The notes beneath the pieces are model-generated. The model saw only the letters and a program-made list of their open reading frames with translations. It was not told the DNA's origin and did not search any database. Positions 8,846 to 17,800 of a stretch of DNA of 50,196 nt are shown one piece after another; position 1 is the first letter of the stretch; every line of letters begins with the position of its first letter. Source of the stretch: Treponema sp. (GTDB lineage Bacteria; Spirochaetota; Spirochaetia; Treponematales; Breznakiellaceae). The position numbers and the translations under genes were made by a program. The stretch is taken from NCBI GenBank assembly GCA_031256195.1, contig JAIRRB010000142.1, forward strand, positions 1 through 50,196, read 5' to 3'.

Positions 8846-10038
8846 ATGATGTGTTCATGCACAATTCCCACCGGCTTCCGGTAACATTTACCGGAGGGGA
8901 AGGCGTTTGGCTTTTCGACACCAACGGAAAAAAGTACCTGGACTTTAGTTCCGGCATCGCGGTAAATTGCCTGGGTCATAATTACCCGCCGCTGGTTAAA
9001 GCTATCGCCGGACAGGCGGCGAAGTGCAATCATGTGTGCAATTATTACCAGAACGACACTACAATAAACTTTGCGCAGCAACTTGTCGCGGCCTGCGCTC
9101 CCGGCGGCATGAAAAATTTGTTTCTTGCCAATTCCGGCGCGGAGGCAAACGAGGCGGCCTGCAAAATCGCCCGCAAATATTCATTGAAAAAATACGGCCC
9201 CGGCAGGCATACCATTGTTACCCTGCGGGGGAGTTTTCACGGCAGGACTATCACCATGCTGGCCGCCACGGGCCAGGACCAGTTTCATAAAAACTTTGGC
9301 CCCTTTACCGAAGGCTTTACCTATATTCCCGGCGGTGACATTGAGGCGCTGGAAAAAGCGCTGGATGCCAAAACCGTGGCGGGATTGCTCATTGAAGCCG
9401 TTCAGGGTGAAAGCGGTATCAGGCCCCAGTCCCCGGAATTTATTGAAACGGCGGCGCGGCTCTGCGCCGAGCGGGATATACTCCTCATGTTTGACGAAAT
9501 TCAGTGCGGCCTGGGCCGGACGGGAACCTTCCTCGCTTTTGAGCAGTACCGCTGCGGCGGCAAGCCCGTTAAAGCCGATGTGGTAACGCTGGCAAAAAGC
9601 CTGGCGGGCGGCATTCCCGCGGGGGCAGTGCTTGCCGGAGAAAAAGCCGCCGATGTTTTTGAGGTAGGGGATCACAACAGCACTTTTGGCGGCAACCCCA
9701 TTGCGGCGGCGGCGGGCCTGGTGGTTCTGGAAACGGTCAACAATCCCGCTTTTCTTGCGGAAATTTCCCGCAAAGGGGAAAAAATCATGGCGGCAATCAG
9801 GGACTGGCATCACCCCGCCGTGCGGGAAGTCCGGGGCCGCGGTCTGATGATCGGCATCGACATTGACCGCAGCGCCTGGCCGGTACTGGAAGCCGCCATT
9901 GCCCGCGCCGGTGAAAAAAACTGCGGCCTGCTGATTCTTTCCGCCAGTGAAAAAACCCTGCGCCTGCTGCCGCCCTACATTATCAGCGACAGCGAAATTG
10001 AACAGGGGCTGGAAATACTGAAAGAATTACTGGGATAA
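8842..10038 (+). CDS. argD: Acetylornithine/class-III aminotransferase
   Basis: GKKYLDFSSGIAVNCLGHNYPPL; NSGAEANEAACKIARKY; LMFDEIQCGLGRTGTFLAFEQ; VVTLAKSLAGGIPAGAVLA (PLP Lys); HNSTFGGNPIAAAA. Confidence 0.92.
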   Translation: MNDVFMHNSHRLPVTFTGGEGVWLFDTNGKKYLDFSSGIAVNCLGHNYPPLVKAIAGQAAKCNHVCNYYQNDTTINFAQQLVAACAPGGMKNLFLANSGAEANEAACKIARKYSLKKYGPGRHTIVTLRGSFHGRTITMLAATGQDQFHKNFGPFTEGFTYIPGGDIEALEKALDAKTVAGLLIEAVQGESGIRPQSPEFIETAARLCAERDILLMFDEIQCGLGRTGTFLAFEQYRCGGKPVKADVVTLAKSLAGGIPAGAVLAGEKAADVFEVGDHNSTFGGNPIAAAAGLVVLETVNNPAFLAEISRKGEKIMAAIRDWHHPAVREVRGRGLMIGIDIDRSAWPVLEAAIARAGEKNCGLLILSASEKTLRLLPPYIISDSEIEQGLEILKELLG

Positions 10039-10048
10039 AAACAACCGC

Positions 10049-10573
10049 ATGGCAAGTAAACTAACGCAAATCCAAAACATGATATATGAGATTCGCGGGC
10101 AGAAAGTCATGCTTGACAGCGACCTTGCGACTTTATATGGAGTTGAAACATCTAATTTAAATAAAGCCGTAAAACGCAATATTGAGCGTTTTCCCGGTGA
10201 TTTTATGTTTCAGCTTACCAAAGACGAGTGGGAAAACTTGATATTCCAAGATGGAATATCAAGTAAACAGCATGGCGGCAGACGCTTTATGCCGCATGCT
10301 TTTACCGAGCAAGGCGTTGCAATGTTGGCATCTGTCCTTAACAGCCCAAAAGCGGTAGAGGTAAACATCAACATCATGCGGGCATTTGTAAAATTAAGAC
10401 AATATGTATTTTCTCAAAGTACAACAAATGAGCAAATCGCCGAACTGCGAAAACTCCTTATGCTTTATATTGAGAAAAACGACAAGCGGGTAAATGAAAT
10501 CATCATCGCCTTAAATAATCTGATCGACCAGCCCCCAAAAACCAAAACAATCGGTTTTAACGCCAGAAATTAA
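10049..10573 (+). CDS. ORF6N domain-containing (phage antirepressor/KilA-N-like) DNA-binding protein
   Basis: IRGQKVMLDSDLATLYGVETSNLNKAVKRNIERFPGDFMFQLTKDEW...MPHAFTEQGVAMLASVLNSPKAVEVNINIMRAFVKLR is the classic ORF6N sequence. Confidence 0.92.
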   Translation: MASKLTQIQNMIYEIRGQKVMLDSDLATLYGVETSNLNKAVKRNIERFPGDFMFQLTKDEWENLIFQDGISSKQHGGRRFMPHAFTEQGVAMLASVLNSPKAVEVNINIMRAFVKLRQYVFSQSTTNEQIAELRKLLMLYIEKNDKRVNEIIIALNNLIDQPPKTKTIGFNARN

Positions 10574-10616
10574 ATGAGATGTTTGATCCCCGCATTACTA
10601 CGAAAAATTAACACTA

Positions 10617-10690
10617 TGCGCCCGACTGGATTCGAACCAGCTACCTACGGATTCGAAGTCCGTTACTCTATCCAGATGAGCTACGAGCGC
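10617..10690 (-). tRNA. tRNA-Arg (anticodon TCG), CCA not encoded
   Basis: Minus strand GCGCTCGTAGCTCATCTGGATAGAGTAACGGACTTCGAATCCGTAGGTAGCTGGTTCGAATCCAGTCGGGCGCA; folds as a cloverleaf with anticodon loop CTTCGAA. Confidence 0.95.
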
Positions 10691-10709
10691 AATAACACAC
10701 CCCGTTAAG

Positions 10710-10782
10710 GGTGGATGACGGGGTTCGAACCCGCGACGACCAGATCCACAATCTGGGACTCTACCACTGAGCTACACCCACC
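10710..10782 (-). tRNA. tRNA-His (anticodon GTG), CCA not encoded
   Basis: Minus strand GGTGGGTGTAGCTCAGTGGTAGAGTCCCAGATTGTGGATCTGGTCGTCGCGGGTTCGAACCCCGTCATCCACC; G-1:C73 present and anticodon loop TTGTGGA. Confidence 0.95.
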
Positions 10783-10850
10783 ATGTAGGCTAATACGCCT
10801 TAAATATGAGTTAAGCGGCGGCTTTTGTCAACCATGCGCATTACCTACAA

Positions 10851-11696
10851 TCAGGCATTAGCCGCCAGCAAAGCCGCTAATTTTGATTCTTCACCCGGGG
10901 AAAGAACGCCGGGCAGTATTACAGGTTGGGTTGAAACCGGCGGCAGGAGGAAACCGCTGTCGAGGAAACGGCGGAACAGCGCCGCCCAATTCTCCGGTGA
11001 AGGATTGTGCCGCAGTGTCAAATACAATCCCTGTCGCTGCCATTGGACGGCGTTTGCTGGGCTGTTTTTGAGCGCCTGCGCAATGCGGGGGTATGCGGGT
11101 TTTGCCCGTTCCGGCGCGACGGCGATAAGGTCGTATATGCCCCGCGCTGCAAGCGCCAGCAGAACCGGCGGAAGAAAATCGCCGGGAGGAAGGGATACCG
11201 TTTTCTCAAAGGTAGGGTCTATGGCAAGCACGCAGAGTCCATAAGGTAAACCATTACGCCAGCCCTGAATGCCCGGCACAACGGGAATTAAAACCGGCGG
11301 GGCGTTTTCCGGCACGGATAAGGGAGCGGCAGAATCGAGAAAGGGCCGCCAGAGTGCGGCAGCGGCAAGCGTGTGCAATTCCGGCGGAGGGGCGGCGTAC
11401 AGCCGAAAATGCCTGCCGGGAAAAATGCGGGACAGGGCTTTTATATAACGCCCTTCCAAAAAGTGGGGAAAGGAGGCATAGAGGCCCCGGCTGGCGGTAT
11501 TTTTCAATTCCCGCAGCAGAGAGGGGGGAGTATGGCCCAGCACCGCCGCGCCGCCGTTTTGCCACAGGTCAACCAAACGGCCGCTTTGGGCAGAAGAGCC
11601 GCCCGCGGTATACAATCGAAAATCGCGGGCGCGCAGTACCGTCGGCATCAGGCGCAGCAGGGAAAATTCATTGTCGTTCAATCGTTGTTCTGCCAT
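10851..11696 (-). CDS. Degenerate class-III aminotransferase-like protein of unknown function
   Basis: N-terminal half RLVDLWQNGGAAVLGHTPPSLLRELKNTASRGLYASFPHFLEGRYIKALSRIFPG resembles the start of class-III aminotransferases; no recognisable PLP-lysine motif. Confidence 0.6.
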   Translation of the reverse strand: MAEQRLNDNEFSLLRLMPTVLRARDFRLYTAGGSSAQSGRLVDLWQNGGAAVLGHTPPSLLRELKNTASRGLYASFPHFLEGRYIKALSRIFPGRHFRLYAAPPPELHTLAAAALWRPFLDSAAPLSVPENAPPVLIPVVPGIQGWRNGLPYGLCVLAIDPTFEKTVSLPPGDFLPPVLLALAARGIYDLIAVAPERAKPAYPRIAQALKNSPANAVQWQRQGLYLTLRHNPSPENWAALFRRFLDSGFLLPPVSTQPVILPGVLSPGEESKLAALLAANA

Positions 11697-13978
11697 TATT
11701 CATCATCACCTATTTTAACAAAAGCCGATCCCTGATGTTCGCTAAGAAACCGCAGTTCATTGCCGGTTTCAAACTGCACCCGCACTACCGGCCCATCGTC
11801 ACTGTCTCTCACTTCTGTTACCGCGCCATAGCCGTAATCGTCATGGAACAGCCGCTGGCCTTTGCGCCAGCCGCTGGTCTTTTCAATTTCACTTTCAATA
11901 TGCCTGTCCCAGGCATGAAGCTGGTTTGCCGTGCGGAAGCTATAGGGGGCGGTCCCGATAACCCGCAGGCAGCTTGTGTCTATTTCCCGCAAAAACATCG
12001 ACGGTTCAAACGGCATGGTTCTGCCGTACATCCGCCGCATGGCGCAGGAAGTTACATATAACTCATCCATCGCGCGGGTGGCCCCCACATAAAACAGCCG
12101 CCGTTCCTCCTCAAGTTCCTCATGTTTTTTATCTTCCCGGGGAAAGACCCCCTGTTCAAGTCCGGTCATGATTACCCGGTGAAATTCAAGGCCCTTGGTA
12201 TTATGAAAAGTGATAAGCGTCACCTTGTCTTCGCTTCCGGAATTTTTACTGTTGTCTTCCAGCGAGCGGTCCAGTTCGAAATGCTCAAGAAATTCCAGCA
12301 GACCTTCAAGGGTTCCGGCATAAAGGCTGGCCTTGTTAACCAGTTCCTGCAGATTGCTTAAACGCTGGTTTCCCATTATCTCATCCTGCTCAAAATGATA
12401 TTCGGCAATACCGGAATTTTTTATCATCTGCGTTACGCATACCGAAAGCCCTTCGCCCGCCACCAACTCCTCGCCATTGCTGCGCTGCTTTTTCTTTTTT
12501 ACAGCAGCGGCAGCATCGCCATCGGCGGCGATTGCGGCAGGCGTTTGTTCCAAAAGAGTCTTCCCCTCTTCTATCACCTTGATAAACGCTTTCAGCCCTT
12601 TTTCCGCCTTCGCCGATAATTCCTGCGCCATGCCCTGCGCCGTTTCAAACAGGCTGTTTTCCTGCGCCATATTGGCTTCGATTATACGTTCTACCGTTGC
12701 CGTCCCCAGCCCCCGCGCCGGCTTGTTCACCACACGGCGAAATGCGATTTCATCGCGCGGATTCACCAGAAACGACAGCAGGGCAAGGGCGTCTTTTATC
12801 TCCTCGCGTTCATAAAATTTCAGGGAACCTACCACCCGGTAGGGAATACTCCGGCGCAAAAATTCAGTTTCAAAACCCAGCGATTGGGCATTGGTCCGGT
12901 ACAGCACTGCCCAATCAGAATATTGAGCCGCCGCGTTATCTTTATTGTTAACGGAATTTTTTATAAGAGACGCGCAGAAATTAACCTCTTCATCCTGATT
13001 CGGCAGAAAGGCAAGTACCGGCAATTTTCCGTTTCCCCGCTCGGCGCGGAGGGTTTTTCCCAAACGGCCGTGATTGTGATCCACCACCGATGATGCCGCT
13101 TTCAGGATGGGCGCGGTGGAACGGTAGTTGCTTTCCAGCCGGATAATTTCCGTACCGGAAAAACGGTCGGGGAACTGCAGAATATTTTTTACCTCAGCGC
13201 CCCGGAAACGGTAAATTGACTGGTCATCATCACCCACTACGCAGACGTAGGTGTCCGGGCCGCACAGTTCCTTGAGAAGCTCAAACTGGGCGACATTCGC
13301 GTCCTGATATTCATCTACCATGATGACAGAAAACCGTTCCCGCAGACGCCGCGCCACCTGCGGTTCTTTGCGGAGAATCTCCACCGGCTTTTTAATCAAA
13401 TCGCCAAAATCAACATTGCCGGTATGGGCCAGCCGTTCTTCATAGTGCGCATACAGTTTGCGGAATTTTTTTGTGCCGTCAATGGCGGCAAGGGCGGGAT
13501 CATCGGGGGAAAGAAAAAAATCTTTGGCGCGGGAAATATTGTAAGCGGTATGTTTAACTTCCGGTTTGGGCGAACCCTGCATAATGGTTGAAAGCAGGGA
13601 AATCATATCATCGTCATCATAAATCACAAAATTGGAATCCAGTCCGGCGCAGCCGCCGTTGCGCCGGAGAAACCACGCTCCAAATGAGTGAAAAGTCCGC
13701 AGCATGGCGCCGGCGGCCCGTTCATCAATAATTTGAGCGCGCCCGGCCATCTCCCGCGCCGCCTTGTTGGTAAAAGTAACCGCCAGAATGGACTGCGGCG
13801 CAACACCCCGCTCGCGGATAAGCCAGGCGATTTTGGTGGTTATCACCCTGGTTTTCCCCGAGCCCGCTCCGGCCAAAATCAGCAGGGGCTTTCCCGTATG
13901 CAGTACCGCCCGCCGCTGTTCAGGATTCAGAAGTTCAAGGTAGGCCGGCCCCGGCGGGGACAGATTCTCGCCGCACAT
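11696..13978 (-). CDS. uvrD: UvrD/PcrA-type superfamily I DNA helicase
   Basis: LNPEQRRAVLHTGKPLLILAGAGSGKTRVITTKIAWLI; VDEYQDANVAQFELLKEL; VVGDDDQSIYRFRGA; VTLITFHNTKGLEFHRVIM; EERRLFYVGATRAMDELYV. Confidence 0.96.
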   Translation of the reverse strand: MCGENLSPPGPAYLELLNPEQRRAVLHTGKPLLILAGAGSGKTRVITTKIAWLIRERGVAPQSILAVTFTNKAAREMAGRAQIIDERAAGAMLRTFHSFGAWFLRRNGGCAGLDSNFVIYDDDDMISLLSTIMQGSPKPEVKHTAYNISRAKDFFLSPDDPALAAIDGTKKFRKLYAHYEERLAHTGNVDFGDLIKKPVEILRKEPQVARRLRERFSVIMVDEYQDANVAQFELLKELCGPDTYVCVVGDDDQSIYRFRGAEVKNILQFPDRFSGTEIIRLESNYRSTAPILKAASSVVDHNHGRLGKTLRAERGNGKLPVLAFLPNQDEEVNFCASLIKNSVNNKDNAAAQYSDWAVLYRTNAQSLGFETEFLRRSIPYRVVGSLKFYEREEIKDALALLSFLVNPRDEIAFRRVVNKPARGLGTATVERIIEANMAQENSLFETAQGMAQELSAKAEKGLKAFIKVIEEGKTLLEQTPAAIAADGDAAAAVKKKKQRSNGEELVAGEGLSVCVTQMIKNSGIAEYHFEQDEIMGNQRLSNLQELVNKASLYAGTLEGLLEFLEHFELDRSLEDNSKNSGSEDKVTLITFHNTKGLEFHRVIMTGLEQGVFPREDKKHEELEEERRLFYVGATRAMDELYVTSCAMRRMYGRTMPFEPSMFLREIDTSCLRVIGTAPYSFRTANQLHAWDRHIESEIEKTSGWRKGQRLFHDDYGYGAVTEVRDSDDGPVVRVQFETGNELRFLSEHQGSAFVKIGDDE

Positions 13979-13985
13979 GGCTTAT

Positions 13986-14210
13986 TTATATTCCAGCCCT
14001 ACATTCATGCAGTATTTCTACAATTTCCTGTGTTGTTATATCCAATTTTATACGTGGAATATCTTCAAAAGGTGATTTTTCTGTTTGTTTTATTGGAAGT
14101 AATTTATAGCTATTTCCATCATCATTGTGTATTATTACCTCATCAATTAATGCCGAATCAAAAACCTTTGTTGTATTTTGGGTAAATTCAAAAACATTAA
14201 ATACTAACAT
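13986..14210 (-). CDS. Small antitoxin-like protein (Phd-like), partner of the PIN toxin
   Basis: 74 aa; FNVFEFTQNTTKVFDSALIDEVIIHNDDGNSYKLLPIK; starts 2 nt after the PIN gene's end, with SD GGAGGA inside the toxin 3' end. Confidence 0.65.
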   Translation of the reverse strand: MLVFNVFEFTQNTTKVFDSALIDEVIIHNDDGNSYKLLPIKQTEKSPFEDIPRIKLDITTQEIVEILHECRAGI

Positions 14211-14212
14211 CT

Positions 14213-14608
14213 TTATCCTCCTAAAATAGTAATACCTATTTCTTTTCCAATTTTTCTCATTCCATTATCAAATGTCAATAACGGCAAATTCAATCTTTTG
14301 GCAATTTCTAAATAAAAAGCATCATAAGCATATATTTTATGATCCCATGCAATTTCCAAAGATTTTTCAAGATTGATTTCTATTGCTTTTATTGGAATTT
14401 TTTGAAAAATTTTAACAAGATCAATCATTTTCTCTTTATTACCAATAATTCTCTTCTTCATCATTCTGGTCAAAGCATTAGCAATTTCAGAAGATACTAT
14501 ACTGGGGGAAATTAATGTAGCGTTTTTGGTGCAATTTATAACTACATCACTTTCGGGTTCATCCGCAATAACGGCTATTATTGCACTGGCATCTAATACT
14601 ATTTCCAT
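14213..14608 (-). CDS. PIN-domain (VapC-like) ribonuclease toxin
   Basis: EIVLDASAIIAVIADEPES; conserved acidic residues in SSEIANAL, YAYDAFYLEIAKRLNLPLLTFD. Confidence 0.87.
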   Translation of the reverse strand: MEIVLDASAIIAVIADEPESDVVINCTKNATLISPSIVSSEIANALTRMMKKRIIGNKEKMIDLVKIFQKIPIKAIEINLEKSLEIAWDHKIYAYDAFYLEIAKRLNLPLLTFDNGMRKIGKEIGITILGG

Positions 14609-14617
14609 GTTATCGCC

Positions 14618-14713
14618 TTATTCCGATGGGTGTTTTCTCATGTGCCGTAACATAAAATAAGCGGTAAAACAAAGAATAGCGATAATGATCGAAGTTACAA
14701 ACTGAAATACCAT
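14618..14713 (-). CDS. Very small single-TM protein, hypothetical
   Basis: Track ORF 14618..14812 begins at TTG inside the terminator T-tract; an internal ATG gives MVFQFVTSIIIAILCFTAYFMLRHMRKHPSE. Confidence 0.3.
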   Translation of the reverse strand: MVFQFVTSIIIAILCFTAYFMLRHMRKHPSE

Positions 14714-14805
14714 ATTATCCTTCCATAATCCCGCATTCTCATTATACCATGCCTGTCCACCATTGTCTAATGTTTGCAGCCCCTCCGTGGTGTCAATTCC
14801 CCCCA

Positions 14806-14842
14806 AAAACAAAAAAAACTGTCCGGGTTGCCCCGGACAGTT
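14806..14842 (-). terminator. Intrinsic terminator of the giant-lipoprotein operon
   Basis: Minus strand AACTGTCCGGG-GCAA-CCCGGACAGTT followed by a T-rich tract; 11-bp perfect stem, ~27 nt past the stop codon. Confidence 0.9.
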
Positions 14843-14868
14843 GATGTCAGATAATGATGGTAATTTTT

Positions 14869-17800
14869 CTAGAACCCTGTTGGCATAGCGGCCGGCTTGT
14901 AGAAGTAAGCCAGGCGGAACAGGTCGCTGGCGTAACCGACTGCCGCGTCCCAGGCGTAAGCCGCCCCGGTATTACGAGCGACCACTGCTCCGCCGCGGTT
15001 AATGGGCGGCCAGGATTCGATGTTCAGGCGGTCATTGTTGACGGTGAAAGGCGCCGGCATGGTCAGGGCTTCCCAACCGGTTATAAGTTGGCCGGGAACA
15101 AATGGGTCATTTAACGCCCTGCCATTAAACTGGCCCCGGTACGCGATGCGCACGCCGTCACGTTCCCCGGTACGGGTGGAATCCGCATACACAATGTAGG
15201 GATTGCCGTTTGAATCAACTGAAATGTCCGTCCAGGCGCCGCCCTGTACAACACTGTCAATGGCATAGACGGTAAAGGCGGTGGTTTTGGTGCCTACCGC
15301 ATAGACGACGATGTTCTTATTGCTGTTAAAGAAGGCCAGATGGATGTTGTTATTCCCGTCAATCCTCATGCTGACATAAGCGCCGGAACCGCGGCGCAGG
15401 GCATGGTTTTCCGAAATTACATAACGCCGCGTCCATTGGTCATTAGTTCCCGGATTGGGATTATTTCTGTCGGCATACGCCAGACGGAGCGTGTCATTTG
15501 TTTCATCGTAATACGCGATAACCGGATAACCGTTGGTATCATAGTCAATGGCGCTGTATTTGCCGGCCCGTGTTGATGTAGAGTTGCCACGTGCTGTAGT
15601 TCCCACATTTCCCCAGGTATTAGTATTGGCAATATTAGCTCCGACACCGGTACCGGCTGTACCGCCGCCGTCAAGGAAGTATTGACCATCTCTGGCGCCG
15701 ACATATCTGGTATAGAACAACCGGGCATACACCGCATCATAGGCGGAAATAAAGGCGCTTCCGGCATTAGTAGCGCTACCTGATACGGCGTTTTTCCTGA
15801 TTCGCGCGTTCTGCCAGCGGTCGGTTGCGGAAGGATTAACAGCATCCCCCAACGTAGGATAGGTAGCGACCGGAGGCCCTAAAGTACCGGTAGCATCATT
15901 ACCAGCTGATACCTGTGTTTTTATCCTCAGGGTAGCCGCCCCGTCATCCTGAGACGCCGCTACCACACTGGCGTTGTTGTTAGCGAAAGCGGCGCCGTTC
16001 CAGTAGTCAATGTCGGTATGCGAGAACGGCTCGGCATATCTCCCCAACAAAGTTCTGGCAGGACTGCCGGTGCTGCCGCCGGCAGTACCGTAATAGAAAC
16101 CGGCCAGACCATAGGTTGACCATGCTCCGTGGAGCGTACCTGCCCCGCCTCCGCCGGTGTTATACTGTAGCGACATACCCGGACTGTCCAGACCGCCTGA
16201 ACCGGTAAAGGACAGCGTCGGGTTACCGGTACTGGTAACCGGATCGGAGCGCCAAATATGGACATAGGGCTTGTTGACCCACAGATCGGAACCGGGGGTG
16301 GAGGGATTGTATTCCCTGTTCCACGATCTGGCGGTAACGGGAACGGTAACACCGCGGTTGTAATCCTGATTCAACGCAACGCCGGTGCCGCCGGTGCCGT
16401 TAACCGCAACGTTTATAGCGCCGCTGGCCGCCGCCGCGGGTACGGTAAAGGTATAACGCCTTCTGTCGGGACTTGCGGCATCATGGACATACGTCGGGGC
16501 TGCGGTATTGGTTCCACCTATGTTCACCGTAATACCGGAACTTGCGTTACCTGCGGTATTTTTGTTAATGCCCAAATTATATCCCCTAACAGAAATTCCC
16601 GCTTCGCCCTGATAGAAACTGTACCAGCCCTGCAAGGAACGTTTGGTGGTAAAATCGGGCGTTTTCCGCTCAAAGCCGATGATGTAGGGTACTATGTCAA
16701 CGGTTACCGTGTTGTGGAATTTGGTGTCGTCATCCGGTAAAGGAGTGCCGGAATAACCGCTGGATTCGACGGGATTAAAAACTAAATAACCCTGAGTTGT
16801 GGTATCCGTGCCTGCCGCGTTCAATGTTTGGGTACTGGAAAGGCCCTTGGCGCCGGATGGCTGGCCGCCGCCACTTATCATCTGCCCATGTATGTCTACA
16901 ACCTCAACCTGAATAGCCACACCATTCACCGGCAGAGCAGTGGCGCGGCCAGTGGCGGGTCGAATCTCGGTGTCCCAGACATAGGCCCATTCAACCGTAT
17001 GGCCGGTCTGCCAGTGCATTTTTTCAGACGCGTAAGCCTGCGTAGTTCCGACCGGCTGCATACTGCGGGACTGACCGGCGGTAAGCGGCGTTGTTATGGG
17101 GGGTGTCAGTTTGAGTATGGGTATGGCAGCATCACCGCCTATCTTGATTCTAATCTCGTCAATCAACTGATCATCCCAGGCAAGACCGCGCAAAATAACC
17201 TTGCCGCTGACTTTATCATTAATGCCTGCCCCGCCGGCGTCATTGTTTTGATAATTGTCGGCGGTAACAGTCCGCTGCCATCGCGGATTCTTAAACCAGG
17301 GCCTCATGGCGGTGGTATCGGTGCGGGGATCAATGTAACCGGAACGGACCGGATTATCTTCCGTGCCGGTGTTGAACAGGCCGCCGCGCAGGATGTTTTG
17401 TTCTATCTCCTGATTTTGCGGATCGGCGGCATTACGGATGGTTGCCGCGAGATTGGCCGCGGTGACATTATTGTCCGTTACCGCAAGCTCGGTGTAGGGG
17501 TTCAAATCGTAGAGCCGCGCAATGGGCGGAGTATAATCGGACAGGAATACATTCATGCCGATTACCACCGCGTCGTACAGCATATCATACTCGTCATGAC
17601 CCGGTTGGCCATAGCTCGTGCCGTTTACCGTATCCCATACCTTAATCAGGAAGTATGCCGTGTCAGCGGGGTCATCATACACAGTGCCCTGCACCGGACT
17701 GGCAGGTTTCAGCGGTTCACCCGGCTGACTGCCCCGTTTCTGGAGTATTCTGCCGGTGCCAAAGAAGGGGCCGGTAACACCGGAAGGAGGCGTATCAGCG

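Noticed and set aside
11354-12061. Plus-strand ORF overlapping the aminotransferase-like and uvrD genes
   Set aside because: Antisense to well-supported coding sequence; low-complexity translation without motifs.
14784-14793. CTCCGTGGTG as a third copy of the palindromic repeat
   Set aside because: Ten bases without a paired arm is not enough to call a repeat; mentioned only as a hint within another finding.
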